In this document: positions 34,434-43,756 of the stretch, piece by piece
Layout: each line of letters opens with the position of its first letter
Position numbering within the stretch: the first letter of the stretch is position 1
Position numbers and translations under genes: made by a program
NCBI GenBank assembly: GCA_028713125.1
Contig: JAQTOU010000010.1
Coordinates: forward strand, 1 to 63,374
Reading direction: 5' to 3'
DNA length: 63,374 bases
Source of the DNA: Elusimicrobiales bacterium
GTDB taxonomy: Bacteria > Elusimicrobiota > Elusimicrobia > Elusimicrobiales > UBA9959
The notes under the pieces: model-generated
Databases searched by the model: none
What the model was told of the DNA's origin: nothing
What the model saw: the letters and a program-made list of their open reading frames with translations, nothing else

Positions 34434-35441
34434 TCAAGGCTGCTTCGGACCCTGCACGACCGCCTTGCCCTTGACCCGGGTGAAGATTATCCGGCCCTGC
34501 GAGGTCTGCAGGATGGACTGCACCACGGCGTCCACTTTCTTGCCTATGAATTCGCGGCCGTCCTCGATAACGATCATCGTGCCGTCGTCGAGGTAGCCCA
34601 CGCCCTGCTCTTTTTCCTTGCCGTCCTTCATGACGAACACGGACATATCCTCACCGGGGAGGACCACCGGCTTGAGCGCGATGGTGAGATCGTTTATGTT
34701 CAGCACCACCACGTTCTCCAGGGCCGCCAGCTTGTTTATGTTAAAGTCGGTGGTGATGACGGAGGCGCCCAGCTCCTTGGCTATGGTCACCAGCTTCATC
34801 TGGTTGTCGGTGACCTCTTTGAAGTCGCGGTCTATCACGCGGAAAGGGATATCGCGCGACTCCTGCAGGCGCGCCAGGATATCCAGGCCCCGGCGGCCCT
34901 TGGCGCGGCCGATGGGGTCGCTGGCTTCGGCCAGCGCGTGCAGCTCCTGCACCACGAAGCGGGGCGTCAGGATGCCGCCGGTGATGAAGTGGGTGTCGCA
35001 GATGTCCAGCACGCGCCCGTCCACGATGGCCGAGAGGTCCAGCACTTTCATATTCTTGCCGCCGCGCTTGCCCATCGAGAGGATGTTCTTGTCCAGGTCG
35101 TCGAGCTCGGGGATCTTCTTTATGCTGATCATCACGCCCAGCAGCGCCAGCGCGTAGCGGACGATGATATTGTACTTGAGCCAGATCTCGTTGAAGTCCG
35201 GGTTCCCTATCTGGAACACCGTATAGTCCAGCAGTTTGGACAGGATGACGCCTACCACCGCGCCTATGATGCCGATGATGAGCGAGAACAGGCTGATGTT
35301 CTCGAAGACATATTCCACGCCTATGATCACCAAACCTATCAGGGCGCCGAAGGCGAGGCCCTTGAGGTCCTTGGAGACGGTAAACCAGGAAAGCGCGGGG
35401 GTTACGATTAGGGCCACGGCCCTGAAGATCCAGACTATCAT
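34434..35441 (-). CDS. PIN/TRAM-domain membrane protein (YacL-like)
   Basis: A 335-residue protein: four transmembrane helices (about residues 1-115), a PIN-type nuclease domain (about 130-250) with conserved acidic residues in LDLSAIVDGRVLDICDT, ESRDIPFRVIDRD and VITTDFNINKLA, and a TRAM RNA-binding domain (about 262-325) with EQGVGYLDDGTMIVIEDG. This is the YacL/PIN-TRAM architecture, suggesting a membrane-associated RNase. It lies 18 nt after radA and ahead of ispDF. Confidence 0.9.
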   Translation of the reverse strand: MIVWIFRAVALIVTPALSWFTVSKDLKGLAFGALIGLVIIGVEYVFENISLFSLIIGIIGAVVGVILSKLLDYTVFQIGNPDFNEIWLKYNIIVRYALALLGVMISIKKIPELDDLDKNILSMGKRGGKNMKVLDLSAIVDGRVLDICDTHFITGGILTPRFVVQELHALAEASDPIGRAKGRRGLDILARLQESRDIPFRVIDRDFKEVTDNQMKLVTIAKELGASVITTDFNINKLAALENVVVLNINDLTIALKPVVLPGEDMSVFVMKDGKEKEQGVGYLDDGTMIVIEDGREFIGKKVDAVVQSILQTSQGRIIFTRVKGKAVVQGPKQP

Positions 35442-35459
35442 GTTAGCTCCTTGTTCTGT

Positions 35460-36863
35460 CTACTTGCCGGCTTTCGCCGGCGTTAATCTTGCCAGGGCGG
35501 CGTAAAGCCCGCCCATATCCCTTACCACCTCAAGCTTCAGGGTCTTAAAGCGCCCTTCGTCTTTTTTCGGCAGCCGGGGGACAAAAGCTGTTTTGAAGCC
35601 GAGCCGCTCGGCCTCGGCCAGGCGCCGGTCCATGAAGCCCGGGCTGGACACCTGCGCGAGGATGCCTACCTCGCCCATGAACACGCAGTCGGGCGGCATC
35701 GCGATATCTTTCGCGGAACTGATGAGCGCCGCACAGAAAGCCAGGTCCAGCGCGGGATCTTTGAGCTTGATGCCGCCCTGCAGGGAGGCGAACACGTCCA
35801 TCTCGTCGAAACGCAGCCCGACGTTCTTCTCGAGCGCGGCGATCAGCATCTGCGCGCGGTTCAGGTCTATGCCGGTGACGGTGCGGCGGGGGTAGGGAAG
35901 GTAGGAGCGGGCGGCCAGCGCCTGGATCTCGGCCAGCATGGGCCGCGCGCCTTCGAAAGCCACGGCGAAAGCCCGGCCGGCCAGCGCCCGGTCGCGGTCG
36001 GAGTCGGCCAGCATCAGCCCGGCATCGCTGACCGAAAGCAGGCCGCGCGCGGTCATTTCAAAAATACCTGTTTCGTCCACGGGCCCGAAGCGGTTCTTAT
36101 GCGGGCGAAGGACGCGGAAGACATTGTTCTTCTCCGTGTCGAAATAAAGCACGGTGTCCACTATATGCTCGAGCACCTTGGGCCCGGCGAGCGAGCCTTC
36201 CTTGGTGACATGGCCGAGCAGGAAAAGCGGGACGCCGGCGGCCTTTACAAGCTTCAGCAGCTCGGAAGCGCATTCCCTGATCTGGCCGACCGAGCCGGGG
36301 CTGCCTACGAAATCGGGATGGTAGACGGTCTGGATGGAATCTATCACCAGGAAAGCCGGCTTCAGCTTGCGGAACTCGTCTATGATCTTGGCGAGGTTGG
36401 TCTCGCTCATCAGGTAGACGTTCTCCGGCTTGGCGCCCAGGCGCTCCGCGCGGGACCCGACCTGGGAAAGGGATTCCTCGCCGGAAACGTAAAGGACTTT
36501 TTTGCCGGCGTAGGCGCCGGCGGCCAGCGCGGTGCAGGTCTCCAGCGTAAGCGTGCTCTTGCCTATGCCGGGAGGGCCGGCGAGCAGGACCACCTGGCCG
36601 TTGACCAGCCCGCCGCCAAGGGCGCGGTCCAGCTCCTGGAGGCCGGTGGGAGCGTGCACGGCCTTCATCGCGCGGGCTTCGGAAAGCTTCACCGGGGGCT
36701 CGGAGAAATCGGTAAGGCCGCGGGCGGCGGCCGCGGCTTTCGTGAGAACCTGCTCGGCCTCCTCCACCAGGGTGTTCCAGCCGGAGCAGGCGGAGCACTG
36801 GCCGGCCCATTTCGGCTGGGCCTGCCCGCATTCCTGGCAGCGATAAATGGTTTTCAGCTTCAT
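35460..36863 (-). CDS. radA: DNA repair protein RadA (Sms)
   Basis: A 467-residue recombination helicase-like ATPase acting on branched DNA intermediates. The N-terminal zinc finger uses Cys9, Cys12, Cys23 and Cys26. The RecA-like core has LLAGPPGIGKSTL (Walker A) and FLVIDSIQTVYHP. The RadA-specific HKNRFG motif is present, and a C-terminal Lon-like domain (about 290-460) follows. Length is normal. It overlaps the MCE gene by 4 nt. Confidence 0.96.
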   Translation of the reverse strand: MKLKTIYRCQECGQAQPKWAGQCSACSGWNTLVEEAEQVLTKAAAAARGLTDFSEPPVKLSEARAMKAVHAPTGLQELDRALGGGLVNGQVVLLAGPPGIGKSTLTLETCTALAAGAYAGKKVLYVSGEESLSQVGSRAERLGAKPENVYLMSETNLAKIIDEFRKLKPAFLVIDSIQTVYHPDFVGSPGSVGQIRECASELLKLVKAAGVPLFLLGHVTKEGSLAGPKVLEHIVDTVLYFDTEKNNVFRVLRPHKNRFGPVDETGIFEMTARGLLSVSDAGLMLADSDRDRALAGRAFAVAFEGARPMLAEIQALAARSYLPYPRRTVTGIDLNRAQMLIAALEKNVGLRFDEMDVFASLQGGIKLKDPALDLAFCAALISSAKDIAMPPDCVFMGEVGILAQVSSPGFMDRRLAEAERLGFKTAFVPRLPKKDEGRFKTLKLEVVRDMGGLYAALARLTPAKAGK

Positions 36864-38164
36864 TTCTTGAGCGACCCCAGGCTGGCGAAACCGAAAAGAT
36901 AGGAAATATCCTTATCCTCGAAGATCAGCCGCGTGGTGTAGTTGAGCCTCTTCGTCTCGGCCATGTCGTTGATCCGTACTCCCGCGGAAACATATTTATT
37001 CAGGGCCACGTCCACGCCCGCGTCATAGCGCGCGTCGTTGAAATGCCGGCCCCTTACCTCGCGGTTGCGGCCGAATTCGGAAGCTTCCACCAGCACGGTG
37101 AGGCGGTCCCATTTGGAATTATGATAGAAAGGCTTCCACCGCGCGCCGAAGCCGCCCGAGCCGCGCAGCACGCCGGCGTACAGGTCGAAAGCTTTCACGT
37201 CCCAGCCAAGCTGGGCGTCGATGGTGTTCACCACTTCGTAATCCAGGGCCCCGCCGCTCTTCGGCGTATTCTTCGTATTCACCATGTTGGCCGCGCCCAG
37301 GTAATAGTAGCGGTTCTCGCGGGGATAGATCTTCAGGCCGAAATTATTCTTGGAGGCGCGGGCCAGCGGCTCGTATTTGTAATCCCATTTCAAATAGGTG
37401 TGGAAGCCGGTGACCCGGCCGAGCGCGTCCTTCACCGAGGCGCTTGCGTCCTTAAGGTTGGTCACGGCCTCGCTCACGTCCGATTTCATCTTCTGGTCCG
37501 AGATCAGCGCGCCCGCCACGCCTTCGCCGCGGTCCACCTTGGCGATTATAGCGTCGGTCCTGGTGAGCATGGCGTCGAGCTTGGCGGTGACGGAATCCAT
37601 GCGCTCTATGATGTTTTCCGCGTGGGGCTTGGAAGTGTTCACCAGGTCGTTCACATTGGCGGTGACTTCGCGCAAATTGGTAAGTATCTCGTTGATATCG
37701 CGGGCCAGGCGGCCCTCCCCGCGGATATCCTTGATCAGGCCTTCCAGGCTCGTAACCGCCTTGGCCAATGCGCGCTCCAGCGCCAGGGCTTCCTCGCCCG
37801 TGACGGTATCGCCTTCCTTGATCCTCCCGGAAGCGGGAGTTCCCTGGTTTATCTGCAGGAACTTGGAGCCTATCATGCTGGTGGAGCCGACCATGAACTT
37901 GGAATCGCGGTAGATCTTCACGCCCTCGCGGATAGCCAGCTCGACTACGACCTTGTCGTTCTTGAGATAGATCTTCCTGATCTTTCCGACTTCGACTCCG
38001 GAAAGCTTGACGGTGGACTTGTCGGGGAGGCCGGCCACGTCTATAAACTCGGCGTTAACGGTGTAGAACTTCTGGAAGGAATAATCGCCAAGCAGGAAGA
38101 TGGCCGTGCCAAAGAGCACGGACCCCACGATGACGAATATACCGACTTTTATTTCGCCGCTCAT
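36860..38164 (-). CDS. MlaD/MCE-domain lipid transport protein with extra C-terminal domain
   Basis: A 434-residue protein: one N-terminal transmembrane helix (about 7-26), an MCE domain (about 35-115) with DVAGLPDKSTVKLSGVEVGK, a long amphipathic helical region (about 140-250), and a C-terminal segment (about 255-434) rich in aromatic, alternating strands that looks like a small beta-barrel. MCE proteins form periplasmic lipid-binding rings for the MlaFE transporter. The genes for that transporter lie just upstream on the same strand but are separated by 159 nt containing a promoter. Overlaps radA by 4 nt. Confidence 0.87.
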   Translation of the reverse strand: MSGEIKVGIFVIVGSVLFGTAIFLLGDYSFQKFYTVNAEFIDVAGLPDKSTVKLSGVEVGKIRKIYLKNDKVVVELAIREGVKIYRDSKFMVGSTSMIGSKFLQINQGTPASGRIKEGDTVTGEEALALERALAKAVTSLEGLIKDIRGEGRLARDINEILTNLREVTANVNDLVNTSKPHAENIIERMDSVTAKLDAMLTRTDAIIAKVDRGEGVAGALISDQKMKSDVSEAVTNLKDASASVKDALGRVTGFHTYLKWDYKYEPLARASKNNFGLKIYPRENRYYYLGAANMVNTKNTPKSGGALDYEVVNTIDAQLGWDVKAFDLYAGVLRGSGGFGARWKPFYHNSKWDRLTVLVEASEFGRNREVRGRHFNDARYDAGVDVALNKYVSAGVRINDMAETKRLNYTTRLIFEDKDISYLFGFASLGSLKK

Positions 38165-38323
38165 AAATTATCCACCCGGCGCGCTTTCACGGCATAAGCC
38201 GGGCCAATAGAAGATCTCCCGGATATTGATATCTATATTATCCGTAAGTCTATAAAATAGCAATTTTGAGGCCCTTTTTACAGGGGGAAGAGGGCGGAGC
38301 AGGGGAAAGGCCCCTGAAAAACC
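38165..38323 (-). promoter_or_regulatory. internal promoter before the MCE gene
   Basis: Read on the minus strand: TTGCTA (38263-38258), a 17-nt spacer and TAATAT (38240-38235), about 70 nt before the MCE start. A CAGGGG/CCCCTG hairpin (38300-38316) near the mlaF end lacks a U-tract and is at best a weak terminator. Confidence 0.6.
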
Positions 38324-39088
38324 TTATTTACAGCCTTTTTCGCCGTTGGCGGTACGGGAGAGGTGGGAGATCTCCATGAATTCTTTTACGCCCTTGTTTT
38401 CAGACTGGCGGAATTTGTCGGGCTCGGACACTTCCACGAATTCCCCGTTATTGAGCATGGCCACCCGGCTTGAAATTTCAAGGGCGAGGTTCAGGTCGTG
38501 CGTGACCACTATCGAGGTGATCTTAAGCTTTTCGCGCATATCCAGAATGAGGTCCTTCACCATGCCCGTGGTGACCGGGTCCAGGCCGGTGGTCGGCTCG
38601 TCGTAAAGCATGTATTTGGGTTCCGCGGCCACGGAGCGAGCCAGGGAGACGCGCTTCTTCATGCCCACGGAAAGCTCGGAGGGCTTCAAATGCTCCACAT
38701 CCTTAAGCCCGACCAGCGCCAGCTTCTCTTTTACCAGGCGCGGGTAATCGCTTTTCGGTATGTCGGTAAGGTATTTCAGGCCGAAAGCGACGTTTTCCAT
38801 CACGGTCAGCGAGTCGAACAGCGCCCCTTCCTGGAAAAGGTAGCCGAAGCTGCGGCGCACCTTCGCCAGCGTAAATTCGTTCGAGGTGGAGCCGATATCC
38901 TGGCCGTCCACTATTATCTGCCCGCTCTCCGGCTTAAGCAGGCGGATGAGGCATTTAATGAACGTGCTCTTGCCCATGCCCGAGGGACCGATGACGCTGA
39001 ACAGTTCCCCCTCCTTGATATCGACGGAGATGTCCTTGAGGATGACCTTTTCCCCGAAGGCCTTGTTCAGTTTTTTTATTTCTATCAT
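38324..39088 (-). CDS. mlaF: MlaF-type ABC transporter ATP-binding protein
   Basis: A 254-residue cytoplasmic ATPase energising phospholipid transport with MlaE. Walker A is GPSGMGKST, the signature is LSVGMKKRVSLARS (Val replaces the usual Gly, common in Mla-type ATPases), Walker B is YMLYDEPTTGLDPV, and the switch His is in VVTHDLNLAL. It overlaps mlaE by 4 nt. Confidence 0.92.
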   Translation of the reverse strand: MIEIKKLNKAFGEKVILKDISVDIKEGELFSVIGPSGMGKSTFIKCLIRLLKPESGQIIVDGQDIGSTSNEFTLAKVRRSFGYLFQEGALFDSLTVMENVAFGLKYLTDIPKSDYPRLVKEKLALVGLKDVEHLKPSELSVGMKKRVSLARSVAAEPKYMLYDEPTTGLDPVTTGMVKDLILDMREKLKITSIVVTHDLNLALEISSRVAMLNNGEFVEVSEPDKFRQSENKGVKEFMEISHLSRTANGEKGCK

Positions 39089-39873
39089 ATGCCCACCGCC
39101 ACCAGCAGCGCGCTTATGAAATAGTCCATGACCAGGACCAGGACCATGCTGGCCACCACGGCTTCCGTGGTGGACTTGCCCACGCCCTCGGCGCCGCCCT
39201 CCGTGTGCAGACCTTTATAGCACGACACGGTGGCGATCATGAAGGCGAAGAAAAAAGTCTTGAGGAAGCCGTGCATGAAGTCGTTTACGTCGAGAAAAGT
39301 GAAAATATCGTTCATGTAAACGGTCGGGGAAACCCCCAGCTTCACCACCGCCACGAGGAGGCCGCCCAGGATGCCGAGGAAATCGGCGAAGACGGTAAGC
39401 AGCGGCAGCGTGATCATAAAGGCTATGTAGCGCGGAACCAGCAGGTAGCGGGTCGGGTTGGTGCCCAGGGTGTAGAGCGCGTCTATCTGCTCCGTTACCT
39501 TCATGGTCCCTATCTCCGCCGTGACCACGGCGCCGGCCCGGCCGGCCACTACGACGGAGGTCATCACCGGCCCAAGCTCCTTCAGGATAGAGAAGGCGAC
39601 CATGGTCCCGATATACATCGGCTCGTTGAAAAGATTTTTCATGGACTGGCCCATCTGGAGGGCCAGCACCATGCCGGTGAAAAAGCTGGTCAGGACGGTG
39701 ACGGTCAGGGAGTCCACTCCGATCTTGACCGCCTGCTTGGCCGTCTCCCGGAGCTCGAACTTGGAGCGGAAGAACCAGAAAATTACGGACTTGAGCGTCA
39801 GCGCCGCCGAGCCCATCGCCTCGGCCAGGCCCAGGAAATCCTCCCCTATTTCTTGAAGTACGGGGTGTTTCAT
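39085..39873 (-). CDS. mlaE: MlaE-type ABC transporter permease
   Basis: A 262-residue inner-membrane protein of the MlaE family with five to six hydrophobic segments. Typical blocks are FFTGMVLALQMG, ELGPVMTSVVVAGRAGAVVTAEIGTMKVTEQIDAL (longest conserved stretch, residues about 100-135) and LLTVFADFLGILGG. It moves lipids between the inner membrane and the MCE ring. Overlaps alr upstream and mlaF downstream by 4 nt each. Confidence 0.93.
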   Translation of the reverse strand: MKHPVLQEIGEDFLGLAEAMGSAALTLKSVIFWFFRSKFELRETAKQAVKIGVDSLTVTVLTSFFTGMVLALQMGQSMKNLFNEPMYIGTMVAFSILKELGPVMTSVVVAGRAGAVVTAEIGTMKVTEQIDALYTLGTNPTRYLLVPRYIAFMITLPLLTVFADFLGILGGLLVAVVKLGVSPTVYMNDIFTFLDVNDFMHGFLKTFFFAFMIATVSCYKGLHTEGGAEGVGKSTTEAVVASMVLVLVMDYFISALLVAVGI

Positions 39874-40991
39874 TCTACGTAAACCCTCGGAACCCGGGCT
39901 GAGATAAGCGTGACTATCTCATAGGTTATAGTATCGGCCAGGCCCGCCAGCTCCTGCGCCGTCACTTCCTCCCCGCCCTGGCGGCCAAGCAGCACGGCCT
40001 CCGACCCGACGGCGGCGTCCTTCACCGCGCTTACGTCCACCATGGTCATATCCATCGTGACATTGCCGAGCACGCGGCAGCGCTTTCCGCCTATCAGCAC
40101 GTCGGCCTTGTTGGAGAAGCGGCGGATATAGCCGTCCCCGTAGCCGGCCGGTATCGTGGCGATCTTCATCGGCCGGTCGGCCCGGAAAGACTTGTTGTAG
40201 CTGATATACGCGCCTTCGCGCACGTTCTTGATGAAGACTATTTTGCTCTTGAGCGACAGGGCCGGCTCGAAGCCTCCGGCCAGGCCGTAGGCGGCTATGC
40301 CGCAGCGCACCAGCTCCATCCGGCTGACGGGGAAATTGAGCGTGGCGGCGGAATTCGCCGCGTGGAAAACAAGCCCGCGGGCGCCGCGGGCCTCGAGCTC
40401 GCCCGCGGTCTCGCTGAAAATAGAAAGCTGCGCGCCGGTATAATCCGGATCCGTATCGGCGCTGGAAAGGTGGGTGTACAGGCCGGCCACGGAAACGGCG
40501 CCGGAAGCTGAAAGCTCGTCGTAAATCTTGAGCACGGAAGGCTTGCGGGCGCCGATGCGGCCCATGCCGGTCTCCAGCTTTATGTGGCAGATGGCTTCTT
40601 TTCCCAGCTTGCGGGCGGCCTCGATTACCTGCCGGGCAGCGTCCAGGCTGGCGATGGTCACCATCAGGTCCGCGTTTATGGCCTCCACGAAGCTTTCGAA
40701 CGGATAAAGGCTGCCCAGCACCAGCACCGGGCCCGCTATGCCAGCGGCGCGCAGGGCCAGGCCCTCCTCTACGGAGGAGACGCCGAAGCCCCAGGCCAGT
40801 TTTTCCCTCTCGGCCAGGCGGGCTAACTCTGCGGCGCCGTGGCCGTAGGCGTTCGCCTTGACCACAAAAAGCAGCCGCGCGGGCGCGGCTGTATTTTTGA
40901 GCTTGACCAGGTTTTTCCTTACAGCGGAAAGACTTATCTCCGCGCGCGTCGGCCGCAGGATTGGAACGGCGGCTGTGGGATCGGCCGGCAT
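39870..40991 (-). CDS. alr: alanine racemase
   Basis: A 373-residue cytoplasmic PLP enzyme making D-alanine for peptidoglycan. The PLP lysine is Lys45 in FVVKANAYGHG and the second catalytic residue is the Tyr in GAYISYNKSF. A C-terminal beta domain (about 240-373) is complete. It sits 6 nt after dnaB and overlaps mlaE by 4 nt. Confidence 0.95.
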   Translation of the reverse strand: MPADPTAAVPILRPTRAEISLSAVRKNLVKLKNTAAPARLLFVVKANAYGHGAAELARLAEREKLAWGFGVSSVEEGLALRAAGIAGPVLVLGSLYPFESFVEAINADLMVTIASLDAARQVIEAARKLGKEAICHIKLETGMGRIGARKPSVLKIYDELSASGAVSVAGLYTHLSSADTDPDYTGAQLSIFSETAGELEARGARGLVFHAANSAATLNFPVSRMELVRCGIAAYGLAGGFEPALSLKSKIVFIKNVREGAYISYNKSFRADRPMKIATIPAGYGDGYIRRFSNKADVLIGGKRCRVLGNVTMDMTMVDVSAVKDAAVGSEAVLLGRQGGEEVTAQELAGLADTITYEIVTLISARVPRVYVE

Positions 40992-40997
40992 AGAGTC

Positions 40998-42377
40998 CTA
41001 GAAAACCGCTTCGTCGGCCATCGGCTCCATTTCTTCGGCGGCGGGGTTCTCGAACTTCGTGAATTCGCTGAAGAAAGCCAGCTTGACGTTGCCGACCGGG
41101 CCGTTACGCTGCTTGGCGATGATCAGCGTGGCCTTGTTCAGGAGCGTCGGGTCGGTGCGGTTGTAGTACTCGGGGCGGTGGATCAGGGCCACCACGTCTG
41201 CGTCCTGCTCTATCGAGCCTGAATCCCTCAGGTCGGAAAGCTGCGGCAAATTACCTTCGCGCGCTTTATCCTCGCTGCGGCGGTTAAGCTGCGCGAGCGC
41301 CATCAGGGGCACGTCGAGGCTGCGGGCCAGGTCTTTGAGCAGGCGCGAAATTTCGGAGACTTCCTGCTGGCGGTTCTCGGAACGCCCCGAGCCGCGGATC
41401 AGCTGCAGATAGTCTATAACGATCAGGCCCAGCTTCTTGTTCTCCGCCTTGAGCTGCGTCATCAGCTTGCGGGTGCGGTTGCGGATCTCCAGGATGTTCA
41501 GCCCGGGCGAGTCGTCGATATAAAGCGGGGCGGCGGAAACGTCCCGAGTATAGCGGGTGAGCTGCGGCCAGAAATCCCTGCCCAGGCGCCCGTCGCGCAC
41601 TTTCTTCAGGTTCGCGCGCGCGGCAGAGCATATCATACGCTGCATGATGGAATACTTGTTCATTTCCAGCGAGAAGAAGGCCGTCGGAACGGACTTCTCG
41701 ACGCAGGCGTGGTAGGCGATATTGAGGGCCATGGCCGTCTTGCCCTGGCTGGGGCGGGCGGCTAAAATTATCAGGTCCGAGTTCTGCAGGCCGCCGGTCA
41801 TGCCGTCCAGTTGGGCGAAGCCGGTGGAAACGCCGGTGATGGCGCTCTGGTTGGAATAATATTTTTCCATCCGGTCCAGGACCTCGGCGGCCAGCTCGTT
41901 GGCGGGGCTGAAACCGTGAGCGGTGTGGCGCTGGGCCACGGCCAGGACCTGCTCCTCTGCGAAATCCATTATTTTATTCACGTCCTCGGCGCCGTCGAAA
42001 GATTTCTCGACTATGGTCGTTGAGACGCGGATAAGCTCGCGCAGCAGGGCCTTTTCTTTCACTATCTGGGCGTAGGCCTGGGTATGGGCCGAAGTGGAGA
42101 CTTTCTCCATCAGGTCCGACAGGTATTTCTGCCCGCCCAGCTCTTCGAGGCGGCCGCTCTTCTTGAGCTCTTCGGAAAGGGTGACCACGTCCACCGGCAG
42201 ATTGCGCGTGCGGAGGTCGAGGATGGCTTCGTAGATCTTGGTGTGCTGGGAGCTGTAAAAGTGCTTGGGGAGAAGGAGCTCGGTGACGTTGTCGATCACT
42301 TCCTTCTCAATGAGCATGGCCCCGAGGACGGCCATTTCGGCCTCGGTAGAATGTGGAGGAACCTTGCTGTAGGTCAT
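40998..42377 (-). CDS. dnaB: replicative DNA helicase DnaB
   Basis: A 459-residue hexameric helicase. The N-terminal domain (about 1-105) begins PPHSTEAEMAVLGAMLIE. The RecA-type C-terminal domain has AARPSQGKTAMALN (Walker A), LIVIDYLQLIRG (Walker B) and LSDLRDSGSIEQDADVV. Its place after rplI is the classical rpsF-ssb-rpsR-rplI-dnaB order. The start is preceded by GGGGG. Confidence 0.97.
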   Translation of the reverse strand: MTYSKVPPHSTEAEMAVLGAMLIEKEVIDNVTELLLPKHFYSSQHTKIYEAILDLRTRNLPVDVVTLSEELKKSGRLEELGGQKYLSDLMEKVSTSAHTQAYAQIVKEKALLRELIRVSTTIVEKSFDGAEDVNKIMDFAEEQVLAVAQRHTAHGFSPANELAAEVLDRMEKYYSNQSAITGVSTGFAQLDGMTGGLQNSDLIILAARPSQGKTAMALNIAYHACVEKSVPTAFFSLEMNKYSIMQRMICSAARANLKKVRDGRLGRDFWPQLTRYTRDVSAAPLYIDDSPGLNILEIRNRTRKLMTQLKAENKKLGLIVIDYLQLIRGSGRSENRQQEVSEISRLLKDLARSLDVPLMALAQLNRRSEDKAREGNLPQLSDLRDSGSIEQDADVVALIHRPEYYNRTDPTLLNKATLIIAKQRNGPVGNVKLAFFSEFTKFENPAAEEMEPMADEAVF

Positions 42378-42406
42378 ATTCGGCCCCCTGCGGTTTAAGA
42401 AAATTC

Positions 42407-42444
42407 AAGCCCGGGCTTCGGCCAAAGGCCTCGGCGCCGGGCTT
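42407..42444 (-). terminator. hairpin between rplI and dnaB
   Basis: A long nested stem, AAGCCCGG...CCGGGCTT enclosing GGCC-TTT-GGCC, is followed on the minus strand by GAATTTTC. It could attenuate transcription from the ribosomal-protein genes into dnaB. Confidence 0.6.
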
Positions 42445-42457
42445 AAAGGAGTTGTTT

Positions 42458-42907
42458 TTACTTGCTCTGCGCCGAAACCGCGACCTTTATCTTGGCCGTG
42501 ATGTCCTGCTTGAGGGCGATCTCGACTTCGAAGGTCCCGACCGCTTTAAGAGAAGCGGGCAGGCGGATCATGTCTTTGTGGATCTCCATGTCGGCGGCGG
42601 CCAGGTTCTTTATGATATCGCTCTTGGCCACGGAACCGAACATGACGCCGTCTTCGGAGACGGGGCGGGAGAAGGAGAGGGTGATCGCGCCGAGGCGCTT
42701 CGCCAGTTCCTGGAGGGCGCCGTCTTCGGCGGCCACGCGCTTCGCGCGCTTGTCGGCGCTGTTCTTCCAGGCCTTCAGGGCGCCTTCGGTGGCGGTTTCC
42801 ACCAGGCCGCGGGGCATGAGGAAATTGCGGGCGTAGCCGTCTTTCACGGTCTTTATCTCGCCGGAGCGGCCCAGGTTGTTGACGTCTTTTTTGAGTATAA
42901 CTTTCAT
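42458..42907 (-). CDS. rplI: 50S ribosomal protein L9
   Basis: A 149-residue ribosomal protein bL9. The N-terminal domain starts [20 protein letters not shown], with [20 protein letters not shown] as the rRNA-binding block, followed by a long helix and the C-terminal domain (about 80-149). Normal length. Follows rpsR by 16 nt. Confidence 0.97.
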   Translation of the reverse strand: MKVILKKDVNNLGRSGEIKTVKDGYARNFLMPRGLVETATEGALKAWKNSADKRAKRVAAEDGALQELAKRLGAITLSFSRPVSEDGVMFGSVAKSDIIKNLAAADMEIHKDMIRLPASLKAVGTFEVEIALKQDITAKIKVAVSAQSK

Positions 42908-42923
42908 TTTATTGCTCCGTTAA

Positions 42924-43259
42924 TTAGCCGCTATAGGACATGAGGGACAGATTGCGGTTGACCTTTACGGCCCTCGCTATCTGGCGCTGGTGCTTGGCGC
43001 AGGCGCCGGTGATGCGCCGGGAAAGCATTTTGCCGGTGTCGGTGCAGAAAGTTTTCACGATCTGCGCCTGTTTATAATCCACCAGGTCGATGTGCTCGGC
43101 GCACAGCCTGCAGACCTTGCGGCGCGGGGCGAAGCGTCCGCGGCCGGGACCGCCGGGGCGGCGGGGCCCATCGGACGGGCGGTGCATGGGCGCGCCCATG
43201 GGCCGGGGGGCCGCAGCGGCGGCGGGCTGAACTGGGGGAGTGGTTTCGTTGTTTTCCAT
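42924..43259 (-). CDS. rpsR: 30S ribosomal protein S18
   Basis: A 111-residue bS18, longer than the usual 75-90 because of a Pro/Ala/Gly-rich N-terminal extension (residues 1-45). The conserved core has KVCRLCAEHIDLVDYKQ, ILSRRITG-type MLSRRITGACAKHQRQI and a basic end. The CxxC-type cysteine pair suggests the zinc-binding form. 24 nt after ssb. Confidence 0.95.
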   Translation of the reverse strand: MENNETTPPVQPAAAAAPRPMGAPMHRPSDGPRRPGGPGRGRFAPRRKVCRLCAEHIDLVDYKQAQIVKTFCTDTGKMLSRRITGACAKHQRQIARAVKVNRNLSLMSYSG

Positions 43260-43283
43260 ATAATGTTTGCTCCTGCTTTATCG

Positions 43284-43736
43284 TTAAAACGGTACTTCTT
43301 CTATGCCGGAAACGTCGCTTTTCGGCTCCGGTTCGGCGTGAACTTCTTCATGCTCGTGGACGGCCGCTTCGCCGCCTTCCGCGGCGCCCGCGTCGTGGGT
43401 CAGCAATTGCACCCTGCGGGCGGTCACTTTCATCTCTTTCCGCTTCTGGCCCGTCTTATCGGTATATTCCGAAGCGGTCAGGCGTCCCTCGATTATCACG
43501 GGACTACCTTTCTTTAGCTTTTCTTTGCAGCGCTCGGCGGCCTGGCCCCAGACGGTGACGGACACGAAAGTGGTGTCGTCCTTCCATTCGCCGGTGGCGG
43601 GGTCCTTAAAGCGGCGGTTCACAGCCACTGAAAAAGAACTAACCCCAAGGGCCTTCTGAGTGAAGCGCAAATCGGGGTCGCGCGTCAGCCTGCCTGAGAT
43701 CAAAACCTGGTTCAACTCCGGGACCCGTATATCCAT
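43284..43736 (-). CDS. ssb: single-stranded DNA-binding protein
   Basis: A 150-residue OB-fold protein (about 8-112) with LNQVLISGRLTRDPDLRFT and FVSVTVWGQAAERC. An acidic disordered tail ends DVSGIEEVPF, the tip that recruits replication and repair partners. It lies between rpsF and rpsR as is usual. Confidence 0.96.
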   Translation of the reverse strand: MDIRVPELNQVLISGRLTRDPDLRFTQKALGVSSFSVAVNRRFKDPATGEWKDDTTFVSVTVWGQAAERCKEKLKKGSPVIIEGRLTASEYTDKTGQKRKEMKVTARRVQLLTHDAGAAEGGEAAVHEHEEVHAEPEPKSDVSGIEEVPF

Positions 43737-43756
43737 ATCTCACCCGCGAGGGTAAA

